Source: Membranipora membranacea
Lineage: Eukaryota; Bryozoa; Gymnolaemata; Cheilostomatida; Membraniporidae
Reading direction: 5' to 3'
Assembly: GCA_914767715.1 (NCBI GenBank)
Contig: OU612070.1
Span: 28,010,025 to 28,074,024, forward strand
DNA length: 64,000 nucleotides
The position numbers were made by a program, and so were the translations under genes. Every line of letters begins with the position of its first letter. The first letter of the stretch is position 1. The notes beneath the pieces were generated by a model. It searched no databases and had not been told where the DNA came from. It saw only the letters and a list, made by a program, of their open reading frames with translations. This document shows positions 1 through 12,259 of the stretch, one piece after another.

Positions 1-203
1 ATTTTAGTAAAATTGCACTCTTCAAGAATGATTAGCGCACCAAGGTAATCCCGCTTACATGTGTTCAATTAATATAACTCTCTTTTGTTTTTTTTTCATT
101 GCTGTCGCATATTTCAAAGGTAAATTTTGTTCTTTATCCAAATACTTTCTAAGAATCTCACATATTATTAATTCATCATTCCTTTTTCAATTGCAGTAAC
201 ACG
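1..203 (+). other. Otx upstream intron end and short 5' UTR piece
   Basis: A pyrimidine-rich stretch ends in the acceptor TTGCAG at 191-196, followed by seven untranslated bases before the Otx start codon at 204. So at least one upstream non-coding exon and the promoter lie outside the window. Nothing else is recognisable here. Confidence 0.6.
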
Positions 204-3200
204 ATGGCGTTTCCGAACTACTCATACGGAATGGCGAGTATGGGCTATCATGGACCTGCTAACCATGGGAAAATCGGCAGCTATCCAGTCAATGGTCTTG
301 GTCTAGGAGGCAGCGGTATGGACATGATACATCCAGCAATGAACCCTTACCCACCAGGTGAGTGACATTTTGAGTCTCTACTTCATAATCTGATGATTTT
401 GACATCATGAGGTGCAGTCAATGAATATTAAAATTTTAATCCGAGTCTCACTGCGGCTTTTGAGGATTATAAAATGATCTTGAATATAACATTTTGACAC
501 TCTTTTTTATCCTAAATCTGATGGTTTTCTCTTCTCTGCCTGCTATTTTGCTGCAATCTCTCTCCGCTATTATCTATCTCACGGATCGATCCTTCACACA
601 CAACCCTTGAAATGAATATATACTTCCAGTGTATAGGGCATGTCTCAGCACTTGTTTGGTATCCGGAACCTCCGAGATGATGTAATATTGGCTATTAAAA
701 ATAGCTGTTTTTTCTTGGCCCAGCGTATCAATCATACCAAGTCATTTAGATTAGTGATTCTGAGTTGGCAATTCACATCTATTCATACCCACAACAATCA
801 TGTATGTAGGACCAGCTACATTGTGTCTCTATGCATAATTTTCCTAGCATGTAGGTTGATAAGGCAAAAGTGCCTCTTCGTGCTCTCAAGCAATCCACCT
901 CCAAGAAGCAGGGCTGTATTTTTTTCAAAGTATATACCATGTACCCTTGAGAACAAAAGGAAATTGACAATCGGGAAGTAATTATTATCAAGTTTTTATC
1001 TTTTAGTTATGTAATTAACCTGCCATTCAGAATATGAATTGCTTTCTCAAAAATTTACATGGGTTTGGAGGAGTTGTTCAGCGATTAAAGTGCTACATTA
1101 TCAATTGAGAAATCTTGTCATATCATCTTAATAAATTAACTTGCACTCAGCAACAACAAACAATTAACCAAAGACCTGGCCGAGTGATAGCAAAGCCTAC
1201 TTTTACCAGCGGTACCCAATTATAATGAGTACATAACGCTGCATTACATCAGTGTGACGAAGCACCACATGGTACCAGAAGAGTGTAGTTCCAGCCAGGC
1301 GCAAACCACTGACCACCACATTCCCGCGGTTATTTACTAACTCAGCTCGTTTCCACGGATGGCGGAGAGGCAAGGCCACAGCATCTGGGCTCAACTTGTT
1401 GTTATGATTTTTCTTGCCTCAGATTGTCTAAAGAGTTTGCACTCGGTGACATTGGCTAATTGATCGCTGGTGGTTTTAGGGCGTTGATTTTACTGTAATA
1501 TAAGAATAATTGAGAATGAATCAGTCATGGAAGGTTGTGCGCCGTTTGTTGTAGTCTTACCTATATCTGAACCAGGCCATAGTGCACAAATCGCCTTCAA
1601 ATCATGATTAATGTTTCTTTGCTCCTCCTAGACGCAGCGTGAGAAAGTGGGCAGCCGCTCCTTCCGATTTTCACTAAACAAACCATCGGTCGGCTTCCAT
1701 ATAATTCCCTGTGCAATCCTTAAAAGTTTTAACAGAGTATCTTAAATGAATTCTAATGGAATCTCTTGAATGAAGACACACAACTGCTATCCAAAAAGGA
1801 AAGTTGTTGGCTTGTTTCCAGCGGCCACTTTTATTTTGTTAATAATAGACTTAGGAGATAATTGCTCTCACACTCAAAAATGCAGCTGCCCCTGTAGCTA
1901 CTGCCTGTGAGCAAAATTGCCTCACATTTTGTTTCTTGTTACCTGGTGACAAAATTTTCTTTTCACCATACAAACAGCCTTTTCAGTTTCGTGTAATAAT
2001 TGATGATAATCATACATAAACTCGTAATTGTCCTTAGGTTTTTATTGTTATTTGAGTTAATCCTTTACAATGATAGGCCTTAATCCCCTGGCATTAAAGC
2101 CAGATCATATCAAACTAGCAAAGCAAAGCAGTCACAATAAGGTGTCAAGCAGTCAAACTCACATTCAAATAATACTATGTTTGCATAAGTGATCTAAGAT
2201 GATTTGGAGATCTGACTATCAGAAAAAACAACAGCAGATAAATCCGCCAGATATCGCTGTCCCATATATCGCTGCTGTAGATTGAACAGCAGATCGTTAA
2301 GTCATGTCTCATTTGATCACAGACCTTTACAGCTACCTTCATGACTTAAGAACAAAGCTCAATCACATTAATCTCATCTTAAAGTCACTGCGTTCTCATT
2401 CACACATCACGCTGATGTCATTTTCCTCCCTCCCCCTCGATTTATTCTGGATATAAAAAACTGCTGAATCTCAGTGCCGTGACTGTCCTACATTTCAGGT
2501 GTTAAGATAATTTCAGCAATGGGATAGGTCTTGACTCATGAGTATTGTGATTGGTAGATAGCTCTGTTATAGTATCAATGTCTAATAAGGCAGTAAGGGT
2601 ACATGAATTGCATGACTTTTCAAAGAGGAATGGATGTTTTGTGCTGTTTTGTTTCGTTTTACAAAGCTGTCATGATCCGGCCACTAATGTCACTATTTGT
2701 AATCAATTGCACAGAACAGTTTCATGTGAGCCACAACTCGCATCCATCCATACACCTGATTCTTCATTGTCTACCTAACACGACAAACTCAAAACCACTG
2801 AAATCTGTGCGTGAAAATTTAAGTAAATTGAAAACTGATTAAGTCATTGAAATGCTGAATCCTCAATGGAATTGTGTGTTGAGACTAGCATCCAAACGCA
2901 ATCAGCATTCGAGTCAATCTACATCATCATCGCTTCAGCAAATTCAATTTCTACCAATCCAATTACCATCAGCATAGTTCAGGTAATATCGTGTGAATCG
3001 GTCGCGTTAAGTTTGTACTGAAATGACTGAAGCAAGCTGTCACTGCTTTGGAAGCTGACCAAAATCTCATAGACAACAACAAGCCAGCGATAGCGTAGTC
3101 CATCAAGACAGCAGCCATACCCGCCCAGTATAGTGCTGCATGTGTACTTGTGCTTTGTAGCTTTATGAAAATATGGACTCAAACTTTATGCACAAATATC

Positions 3201-6200
3201 TATTTAATTCAGAATATTATTGTATTATTATAATATTTCTTTGACACAATAACTCTTGTCAAAACGATGAATAAAAGACACTACAAGGGTTAGAGGGTGT
3301 AAAAGATGCTAAAATTTGTCTGCTAAAATCACAGTACGTGTAAAACAAACTAAAATCTATTCAGACCACACTCTGAATTAGGTAGCATAGTTTGAACAAT
3401 TTTGGATGAGCAATACTTTCTTAAGAATACGGAGAGAAAACCTTTTGGACAAGAGCATTTAATTTAGGGTGAAATATTTGCAATGCTGAATCAATGTTGG
3501 CTGTTTGCACTTGATAGCCCTGTGTATATGATGTAATAGCTCGGTGACATGAACCTGCCGGATAAATAAAGCCTTTATTCTGCCCAGGTTTACACTGTCC
3601 ACCTATTTGTTTCTCAGACATTGTGGTGATGCATTGTGTATACCTGTGCCAAAAGTTGGTGAGAGAAAAGATTGAATAACAGCATTATAAAAAAAACATG
3701 GGGCTGAAACTGTTTCTTTTAATGGGGGAAAAGAATTATTTTCAGTTTATAATAGAAGTATTACTTGCAAAAAATAGCACTTTCTGACTTTGGAACCGGA
3801 TAACAATATAATTGTTTAAATCCCAGATTAATTTTCTGGTCTAACACAGATTAAGTTAAATCATATCTATAATTATTTCGTACATACTGCCCTTTCACCA
3901 CCTTCCGGCTCTACGACTGCTCCAGTCTCACCGATACCTGGATATGAGCCGACCGCATCTGCTCCACATTCCCGTCATGTTGTTCTCTCTCTTCTCGCTT
4001 ATGCAATAGCCACAACAACTCTCATTGGTTTTATATCTTGTATTTTCCCCTCCCTTCTGGCTATGTCTAAAACTTTCCTGCTCATCAACTTATGGTGGAA
4101 TAGAGGTGTTAATTTCTATATATCATTAAGAATATGTTGAATGTCTTGGTTTGAATGCAATAACAAAACTAACTGCAGCTATTAACGGCTTAGCTCGAAG
4201 CGGACGGTTGGATGGCAGCTTTAGTTTAACAGATCTTTATTATGGCGGTTTTTCAGCACCAACACCGAGGAAACAGCGCAGAGAGAGGACGACTTTTAGC
4301 CGTGCTCAGCTCGATGTTCTAGAAGCCTTGTTTCAGAAGACTAGATATCCTGATATATTCATGAGAGAAGAGGTAGCATTGAAGATTAACCTACCAGAAT
4401 CTAGAGTCCAGGTAAATATATAAATACATACAAATAACTCATTAATCCGCTGCTTCAGCTAGATTATAAACACTGGCATTGTGGCTATTAAAGATGGAAT
4501 CTTGTCTCATAAGGGAAAATAATATGTTTCAACATTACAAATTCATATAAATTCGATTCCGGGAATCCCAATCATAAATATTATCTATAGACAATAGTAA
4601 ATCATTTCAATGTTTGACACACACAGAGGTTGACCTGACTGGGATATAAACTTGTTAATTTTCCTATCTGTTTGAATTGAATGTTATTTAAATCTGGGAT
4701 AATCAGGTGTTACCAGCTTCTAAACTCCTAAGTCAACAAAAAATATAACTTTTACTGTGAATATCTTATCCCTATGTTTAATCCTGCTCTAGTATGTTTG
4801 CTCAGCATGATTTTGTAGCATCTATAATCCACACTATGAGCAATTAAAATCATATAAAAAACACATTTTAATATGGTCGTTAATTACCGTGATTAAAGGG
4901 AATGGAACAAGATTGGTATTCAACAGTGATTGCTTACTCGCAAGAAAACCTTATCTAAAAAGTGAAAATATTTGCAGTGTCATCCCAATTATAGATAAGA
5001 GCTTCGCAGGTATATATTATCAGCAATTTAGACGCCTGCCTTCAAGTTGTCCTGTCTAGAGCATTATTAGAAATTAAGTTTTCACCGGAATTTTTTCGCG
5101 CATTTATTTTTTTTATGTGTTAACTGGAGAAAAACCCATTAGGCTGATATTCATCATCACTTTCAATTTCATCAATGGTTTTACATCATCAAAATTTCAA
5201 GTTTATGTAGTTCTGGCCAATACTGCTACATACTGCGATAAGGACAAATAAAATGTCTTACTCATCAGTGTGAGCTATGTTAGGTTAGGCGATGTTGGGT
5301 TAGGCGGCGAGGAAGGGACTATTATTAGCTAGATTTGTTGAATTTTATCACACACATTATTTGGCTGGACTGGTAGAATGTTAGGACTATAGCAGCCTCT
5401 ATGACTGGCATCGTGTGTACATTTCATGATAAACTCTGATAGCAGTATACAGTGTACACAAAACCTGGACTAGCCTCAACACCGTCCTGACAAGTGTCAG
5501 CTCCAAATCATACACCACACCTTACGTAACCAGAAACACTACAGAGCTGTTAATTTCAACTCTATGTCTAAATTCCGTCGTCTCGTGTACACACACCAGT
5601 ATCCCAGACAAATTGACATGAGTTTTTGGCATCCCCTGCTTGACTAGTTGAAATGATTAAGACAGCATTCAGTAACACAGCAGCAAGGCAACAGTGAGAG
5701 TTATCAGCAGAGTAATTGTGTGATGTAATGTTACAAGGGGGAAATTAATCTATGACTTTGCAATAAGAAAGAAAGAGATTTCTATTATGATTGATAAATA
5801 ATTCTTGGTTGGGTTTAGGTGATATTATATTTGAGAATTAAACCATATATAGCGGTTTTGGACAAACACCACAAATTACGTCAAAGAAGAGCTAATTAAT
5901 CTTACTCCACGGTACGATCCAACCGTAGACTGCCTTATCCCTTACTCCTAATTCTGATCAGGTGCAGACGATAAAAAAAGAGTTGTCCAGACCACAACCG
6001 CTCAACGCTGGACTAGCTAGGGCTGGGATTTAGCGGCGGGCCGGACGAGTTACTTGGTTGGCAACCTTCCCCATTAATCCTCTATCCTCCGCATGGAAGT
6101 CAATCCGAAGTACATTCAAATTTAATTTAGCATCACACTATTTATTTCAAATTGCTTTTAATCACGTGTACTGTATTGTACTAAAAATTAATTTCGAAAT

Positions 6201-8828
6201 ATAGGATTGATTCTGGCACTAGGAACTGTATTGATAAACCAAAAATTACCCGCCCCTCATATCGTTCTTGGGGAGAGAGATATGAAAAAAACTTGTCTCT
6301 ATTTCAATCAGACAGTGTCTATGGTATTGTTTACAATAAGAAGATAGCGATTGGTGCGCAATGGAATGTTTCTTGATAAATCTGCCATGTGTATCAAATA
6401 TATATATATATGAAGAAGGGCACCTTGCCTCTGATGTCGAAGTGATGATTTTATACACAGCTCCACTGGGGACAACCTGGCTGCGTATTTAAGCGTGACA
6501 AATTACTCAATCTACAGATAAGATACAATACAAATGCAAATCATTGCCCGATTAGCAATGGAGTACCCCAAAACACCCACACCAATAGACTGATAAACAA
6601 AATTAGCTCTAAATATACACACATACACATGCCATGTCATCTTGCTAACAAACAATGATGAAATCTGACAGCCCAATATTACATATTCTCGACCACCGGA
6701 CTCTGATCATCATCAAATTCTAAATTTGCCTAAATTGACAATTTTGCGGTCAAATATATGACTATGTCCTTTGATGTCAACTACCTGAAATTGATCATTA
6801 GTTTGAAAGTGTGGTGATTACTTTTTTGAGAAGGAAAACAAACATCATAGTCTCCATAATGCGTTTTGACTGCAGTTGTTATAAGTCGCCGCTGCACAGT
6901 AGTTTAAGTTGGTAGTCGTCTTCTCACAGTGAAACTTAGTACGTTTTTGTGTCGGCGACAGCGGAACAAGTTTCCTTACGAGGGAGGCGCCAGGCGCCAG
7001 CCTAACCAAACATTATAGACGACATCAGTCTCTGCTCTGTTTTTTATTTAGGAACCATCTCTAAAACAATACTAATTCAACAAAAAATAATCGCCAATGT
7101 ACATAATACAAGCCTTGTGTTTGATTTTACAAGTATATGACAACATTACTGCCAACAGCATAGCTCTATGTAGCAATGAGTTAATAAGATGCAAAGCCAA
7201 GACATCAAACATTGGCATATGGATTTTTTAGCCACTAATAATCAACGACTTGGTCAATAGCCCCTTATTGTAAAAAACCCGTGGGTGCATTTTAGATAAA
7301 GTGAAACTACGTACTGTTTCTGGCTATGATGTCCGTTCTATGATTGACACGCCAGTGTTTGACTTTGCCTGTTCATCGATTATTTGTGTTGTCGAGGGGT
7401 ACTAACTAGTCATCCCCTGTCTGCAGCTATAGTAATATAGAGTGGGAACCTGCCAGACAATGTATGCGCTGATGAAGAAAAGATAATATTTGATTTTTAT
7501 TATTTTGGAGCCGTGTGTTAGGCCGGAGTTGGTGCATGTCGCGCCACAGCCGTATACATAGTCAACACTTATACATGGCACTAGAGTATGCAGCTCAAAC
7601 ATTTGTGTTTACATTCTGTTGAGAATACTTGTAGACTGACTGCAATCTCAGGCAATGAGTGGCAAGAGCCATACAAATATACTCACAGTCAAAAACACAC
7701 AGATCCAGCTTGTCAGTTGGACTTAGTTTTTTGTAACGATGGCCTCTTCACTTCGTAATGAACGTGTCTATATATAAAGATTAAAAAACCAACCAACATA
7801 AATATAGAATTTTCTACTGTAACGGAAAAAACATGCCGACACTTGTATGTTTGTGCACTTAACAGCCAGTAATTTTGAGAGAAAGAGCCATAATTTTGTA
7901 TGAAATTGAGATGAGAAATGACACGACCAGAAAAACCAAACACATAATGAAGCTGACCACAAAAATAAACTGACACATTAATAGGCTGTCTTAAAATCAC
8001 CCACCTTTTTACATAATATGAAATAACTGATCTAATTCATAAAACTCCAAATTATTAATACCACATTCCCCCCTTCTCAAATTTAAAATTAAATATTTGA
8101 AATTTATTATTGTAATATTATATTGTTGATAAGTTTCAAGTCTTAGATTTTTTATTAATCGACTTTTATTTTGTTTGTTTTAGGTTTGGTTCAAAAATCG
8201 CAGAGCAAAATGTAGACAGCAGCAAAAAGGAAACGAGGCTCCAAAGCCCCGTCCTAAGATCTCTACACCTAAATCAGGCAGTAAATCCCCACCTCCCTCC
8301 AGCTCTAGCCCAGGATCTCCATACAAGAGCTCTCCACCTAGTGCGGGTAGCAGTACCGCCCCCTCATCTACTGTACCGTCTGTGCCAGCAATACCAGCTA
8401 GTCTGCCACCCACACCCAGCTCATCGACGCCCAGTATCTGGTCTCCCGTCACGCTGCCTCAGAGTATGGACATGATGGGGTCAGCAGTCAGTGCTAGCGG
8501 ACAGTGTATGCAGAGACCCACTTACATGCCTACAGCTCACCAGGCGTATCCCACCAGTCATCATCAGTACAGCGCTGCAGCAGCAGCCTCCGCTCCAGCC
8601 AGCTACTACAGTGAATATCTACCTCCAATGCAGCTGCCGATGATGTCAGCGGCAGCGGCTCAAGGCTCAGCTGCTCCAGCCATGTACTCAACTCACGGAC
8701 TATACCAGCCGAGGCTGACATCTAACGGACATCTGAGTCCTCAGGGTGGGCCCGGATCCCCACCACGTAATGACTTACCCGCAGACAGCTGGAATAAGTT
8801 TGATGCCAACAAGTTTCAAGTTCTCTGA
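204..8828 (+). CDS. otx: Otx homeodomain transcription factor (3 coding exons, 317 aa)
   Basis: Exons are 204-357, 4257-4411 and 8184-8828. They join in frame (leftover phase 1, then 0) to give 317 residues. The homeodomain spans about residues 58-117, with lysine at homeodomain position 50 (residue 107), which in this family gives TAATCC-type DNA binding. An intron splits it between Q103 and V104, the usual Otx position. C-terminal to it are a basic, glutamine-rich and proline/serine-rich stretch, the Otx motif SIWSP at 187-191, an alanine/histidine/tyrosine-rich region, and the terminal KFQVL at 313-317. These two motifs separate Otx from Goosecoid and Pitx. The family patterns the anterior brain and sensory organs; that role is inferred from homology. 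The start at 204 is the first ATG in exon 1. An extra in-phase acceptor at 4178 could add 26 residues before the homeodomain. Confidence 0.95.
358..4256 (+). other. Otx intron 1
   Basis: Donor GTGAGTG at 358 and acceptor TTTTTCAG ending at 4256. About 3.9 kb of mostly AT-rich sequence with no recognisable exon. A more GC-balanced stretch near 1165-1395 has an open frame on the minus strand and looks like an old repeat I cannot name. Several TAATCC sites occur (437, 2058, 2081), but not clearly more often than chance. Confidence 0.7.
4179..4256 (+). other. Possible alternative 5' extension of Otx exon 2 (26 codons)
   Basis: The 78 bases before the main acceptor are open and in frame with the homeodomain exon. 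They are preceded by CTAACTGCAG ending at 4178, which has a consensus branch point and AG but few pyrimidines. The phase left by exon 1 (one base, G) fits both acceptors. Use of the upstream one would insert 26 residues rich in G, S, L and Y. I see the phase match directly; use in transcripts is unproven. Confidence 0.4.
4412..8183 (+). other. Otx intron 2 (inside the homeodomain)
   Basis: Donor GTAAATA at 4412 and acceptor TTTTAG ending at 8183. The 3.8 kb is AT-rich and holds no exon that I can support. Short TAATCC sites occur at 4443, 4789, 4825 and 6075, possible binding sites for Otx itself, though this density is near expectation. Confidence 0.7.
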
Positions 8829-11800
8829 GATGATGACCAGTCAGTATCTTCTCATATAACATAATGAACACATTCCAAGCTGTATAGCCACTAATTATTA
8901 CACGTTACTGTGATTGTTGGCGCGAGCTAGCCAATATACTTAGACCTGATGGCAGAGTACTGAGATACAGAAACCATCATTTTGTTCATTTGGAGCCAAA
9001 GAACTTTTTTCGTTTTATTGTTGAAGCATATTTATTTGAAAAGATTTCGACACAATTATTGTCGTTTTTATATCCTCCTCACTGTGTAACCCTTCCCCAT
9101 TGCATAGCACACGTTTTTTTCTGCAATATTTTTATGATTTGGATTGTAGCACATTAAGCAGTGCTATGCTTAGTATGATTAATACTTTATCTGACAAAGA
9201 TACTCAGCCGAACATGGTGACCATGATTAAGGTTTTAAAACGATGAGATAGTTTAAAGGGAGATAATTTGAAAACTGTACCAGCTCTCTAGTCAAGATAG
9301 TTTTGTCCTCAGTGCTTATACTGATCACAATTACTATTCACACCCCGTTTTCTCATTTTATCCACTGTTATAGTATAAAATAAGCGAAGAACCAAATAAT
9401 TTACCCGGTATTGGTCCAGGCTGACAATCATAAGTCTATGATATTTTGGTCAAACTCGGTTTACATTGTATCTCTCTTATAAATTCTCTCACTGAATAGT
9501 TTTACTGATATTATTTCTCAACCTCTCTGTGTCCCCCAGTGTTTGTCACTTTTTCTTTCAACTTTGAGGTAATTATTTTTGCACTGATTTCACAAACATT
9601 TTGTTGATTTTTTCCTCCGGATTTTACTAAAGCCTGGTTCATGAAAGGCTACAAAACTTAAATTATCTCTCAGCTGAGTTGATGCAATGAGATAAATGTG
9701 TAATTTATTAATGTATTTATCTCATTGGTTGGTGGTTTCAACTGAATAAGATGTTGTCTTCTCCTAGTTATGTACAGAATTTTAATGTTTGTATTACTTT
9801 CTATACAGTAATGTGCACATTTTTTTCATCAGCATTTCATGAACATTTATAGCGCTGATGATTTTTGATTACTTTGGCAATATTTCGATTGAACCCCCTC
9901 CCCCCTCAAAATGATATTACTATTATTGCCATTGTGTAGAAAAGTAATGTAAAAGTCACCATGGCGTGGAAAAAGCATGGATTATTTTTTGCACATAGAT
10001 TTTGGTAAATTAGAATAATAACCATTATTGTTTACATCATAAATCGTGGGATTTGTTCTGAATTAATTCTTAATGAGGTTTGTGACCAACCTATCCATTT
10101 CAGGGTCATGCAATACTGGCATGAATGCCTAGTCTAGCTCTCAGCAATTAATTCAATCATGCAACGTCGCATTGGCAGATTGGCATTTTTCATCAATTAG
10201 ACACGCCGGTCTCCATAGAGATCATATACGGATTATTGAGGATTAACAGGATGACATGTAAGCTGCTATGTAACAGAAACCCTAGTATGTAGATGAACTG
10301 GCCATGCGCTTGAAGTTGAAAACTTGCATGTATTCCTGGCCATGTTGGGAACAATGTAGCAAATGTCGCTGCAATACTGACTGGGTCTATACTTGGTTAA
10401 CTTGGCTACCTGTAGTCTTAAAGGAGGTCCTAATTATTTCTCCAGAGACGGCTATTTATGCAAAAATACGAAGCTGTAATGAGACACTTTCACTGTAGGT
10501 GTTACATATAAGTATGACCGAGTTAGCAAGTCTAATGGAAAGTTGGATGGACAGCACGTGTGTGAAACGTACATACAAGGTATTTCCTGCGCGTCCTGTG
10601 AGAGGGTGGAAAGGTACCTCATGAAATCTTCCATCTTTCACGATTGGAAATACATACTGCCAATATGAATTTCACCTTTGCCAAGTTACATTACTCATAC
10701 ATAGTCATATTCGTATTCCAGAAAAACAGTTCTTTGAAGTCAAAATAAACCGTTAAACTTGAAGTCATCTGTGATTTTATTCTCCTGACATAACACTATG
10801 GTTGATTATGGACTTTAGAGTAAACTACTTGAATCACCATGTAGGCAATTGTGCTATGCAATATCATTGATACCTTACTGCATCTCTACTGCTTTTCACT
10901 GATACGAATTTTTGATTATTTTCCTTCCTCCTATGAGAAAATAAATGGATTTTTCTTCTCCTGGAAACTTTTAATATTAGATCCAGAGGCACATGAGTAG
11001 GTAACTCCAGACCATTGTTATTATTTGTTCAGAACAACATACATGATTTTAAATGGGATTAAAAAGCAAGCTCTAGATTTCGCTTTTTAGACAGTCTTTG
11101 AAATCCATACAAGTTGAATGAAGATTAGAGCATGGGGGAGAACTAGGTGAGTCATTCTTACAACCCAACTATTGTTTCTTTTTTATTATAAATGATATAG
11201 GTGCATTAAATTCATCAGATTAAAATTAGACAGCTACTTCTGGTAATCTAGGGACTCACTGGCTGGCATTTACAGTGTCCACGTGTAAGGAGGATTTTAT
11301 TTCAGACCTGGTTTTATGAGGCGCGTTGCATAGAATTTCAATTTGTAACGATTTGGTTAAAAAACACATGGTTACTATTTATTAACTATATCAAATTATG
11401 CCATAAACTATTTAAAGGGCAACCAAGGTTTCGCAGCAATGCATTAATGGGTAGCAAATAATGTGCTGGGCAGCATCAGCTTTGTGCATTACGCGATGCA
11501 AAACTCAAAGTAGTTGCTGACTCTAAGCTGGGTAACACTTCAGTTTAGGGAGGTTCCAAGACTTTGCTGTAATAATTATAGAGCACAGGCTAAATAATAA
11601 CAGGAACAGGAAACTGCTATGGGGTATTCTCTTTTAGCTGAGTTTGAGTACCTGATGAAAGCAATGTTTCACAAGAATTCTGGCTGAATAATCATCCGAA
11701 TTATATTTTGTCTTTTTCCCCATGTAGAAGGTGCAATCTGCTAATAATCAATGGCCATCAATGAGAAGTTGTTTGAAACCTTGGTTACCCTTTAAAAGAA

Positions 11801-12259
11801 AATAATATATTACAATTATATTCATGTTAAAATATATCGAATTGTTGAATGATTTTGTATACTCATTAAGTGGATGCTGGTAAACTGGTAAAATTTTTAT
11901 AACAATTATCAAACTGAAGTGACAGCAGACAACAACATGATTCAGCCCTGCATATAATCCGAACATATTAATTTCAATCATCACCATCAGGAGTCAGGAC
12001 AGCTCATTTGTTATCATCTTAATCATAATGACAAAATGTTTATGGCTGCCTCCATTCATTCCCTTCCATTGTAATCATTTTCCATCAACAGCAGAAAAAT
12101 TCCGTCACTATGTTCTGTATAATCTCTGATGCTCTACATTGATATCTGTGGTGTTGCTGGCTTGTGCTACTTAAACTGATTGCGTTAATAGATATCACTC
12201 TGCTCTGGGTGTAATTAATGACACCTGCAGTCACCTGTTGACAGTTGTCACTGCATGTG
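8829..12259. other. Region between convergent Otx and TRIT1 genes
   Basis: This 3.4 kb holds the 3' UTRs of both genes. Candidate AATAAA signals on the plus strand are at 10744 and 10940, so the Otx 3' UTR could be about 2 kb; I cannot tell which is used. A 376-bp TTAA-flanked MITE sits at 11416-11791. No other gene is visible. Confidence 0.6.
11416..11791 (+). mobile_element. TTAA-flanked MITE, copy 1
   Basis: Terminal inverted repeats are AGGGCAACCAAGGTTTC at the left end and its near-complement at the right. Each end is bordered by TTAA (11412-11415 and 11792-11795). A second copy in opposite orientation lies at 17873-18241 and matches along its whole length. TTAA target duplication is the hallmark of piggyBac-type transposition, but the 376 bp encode no transposase, so this is a non-autonomous element. 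Confidence 0.8.

Noticed and set aside
437-6080. TAATCC sites in Otx introns as an autoregulatory cluster
   Set aside because: Seven plus-strand sites in about 8 kb of AT-rich DNA are close to chance, with no tight cluster.
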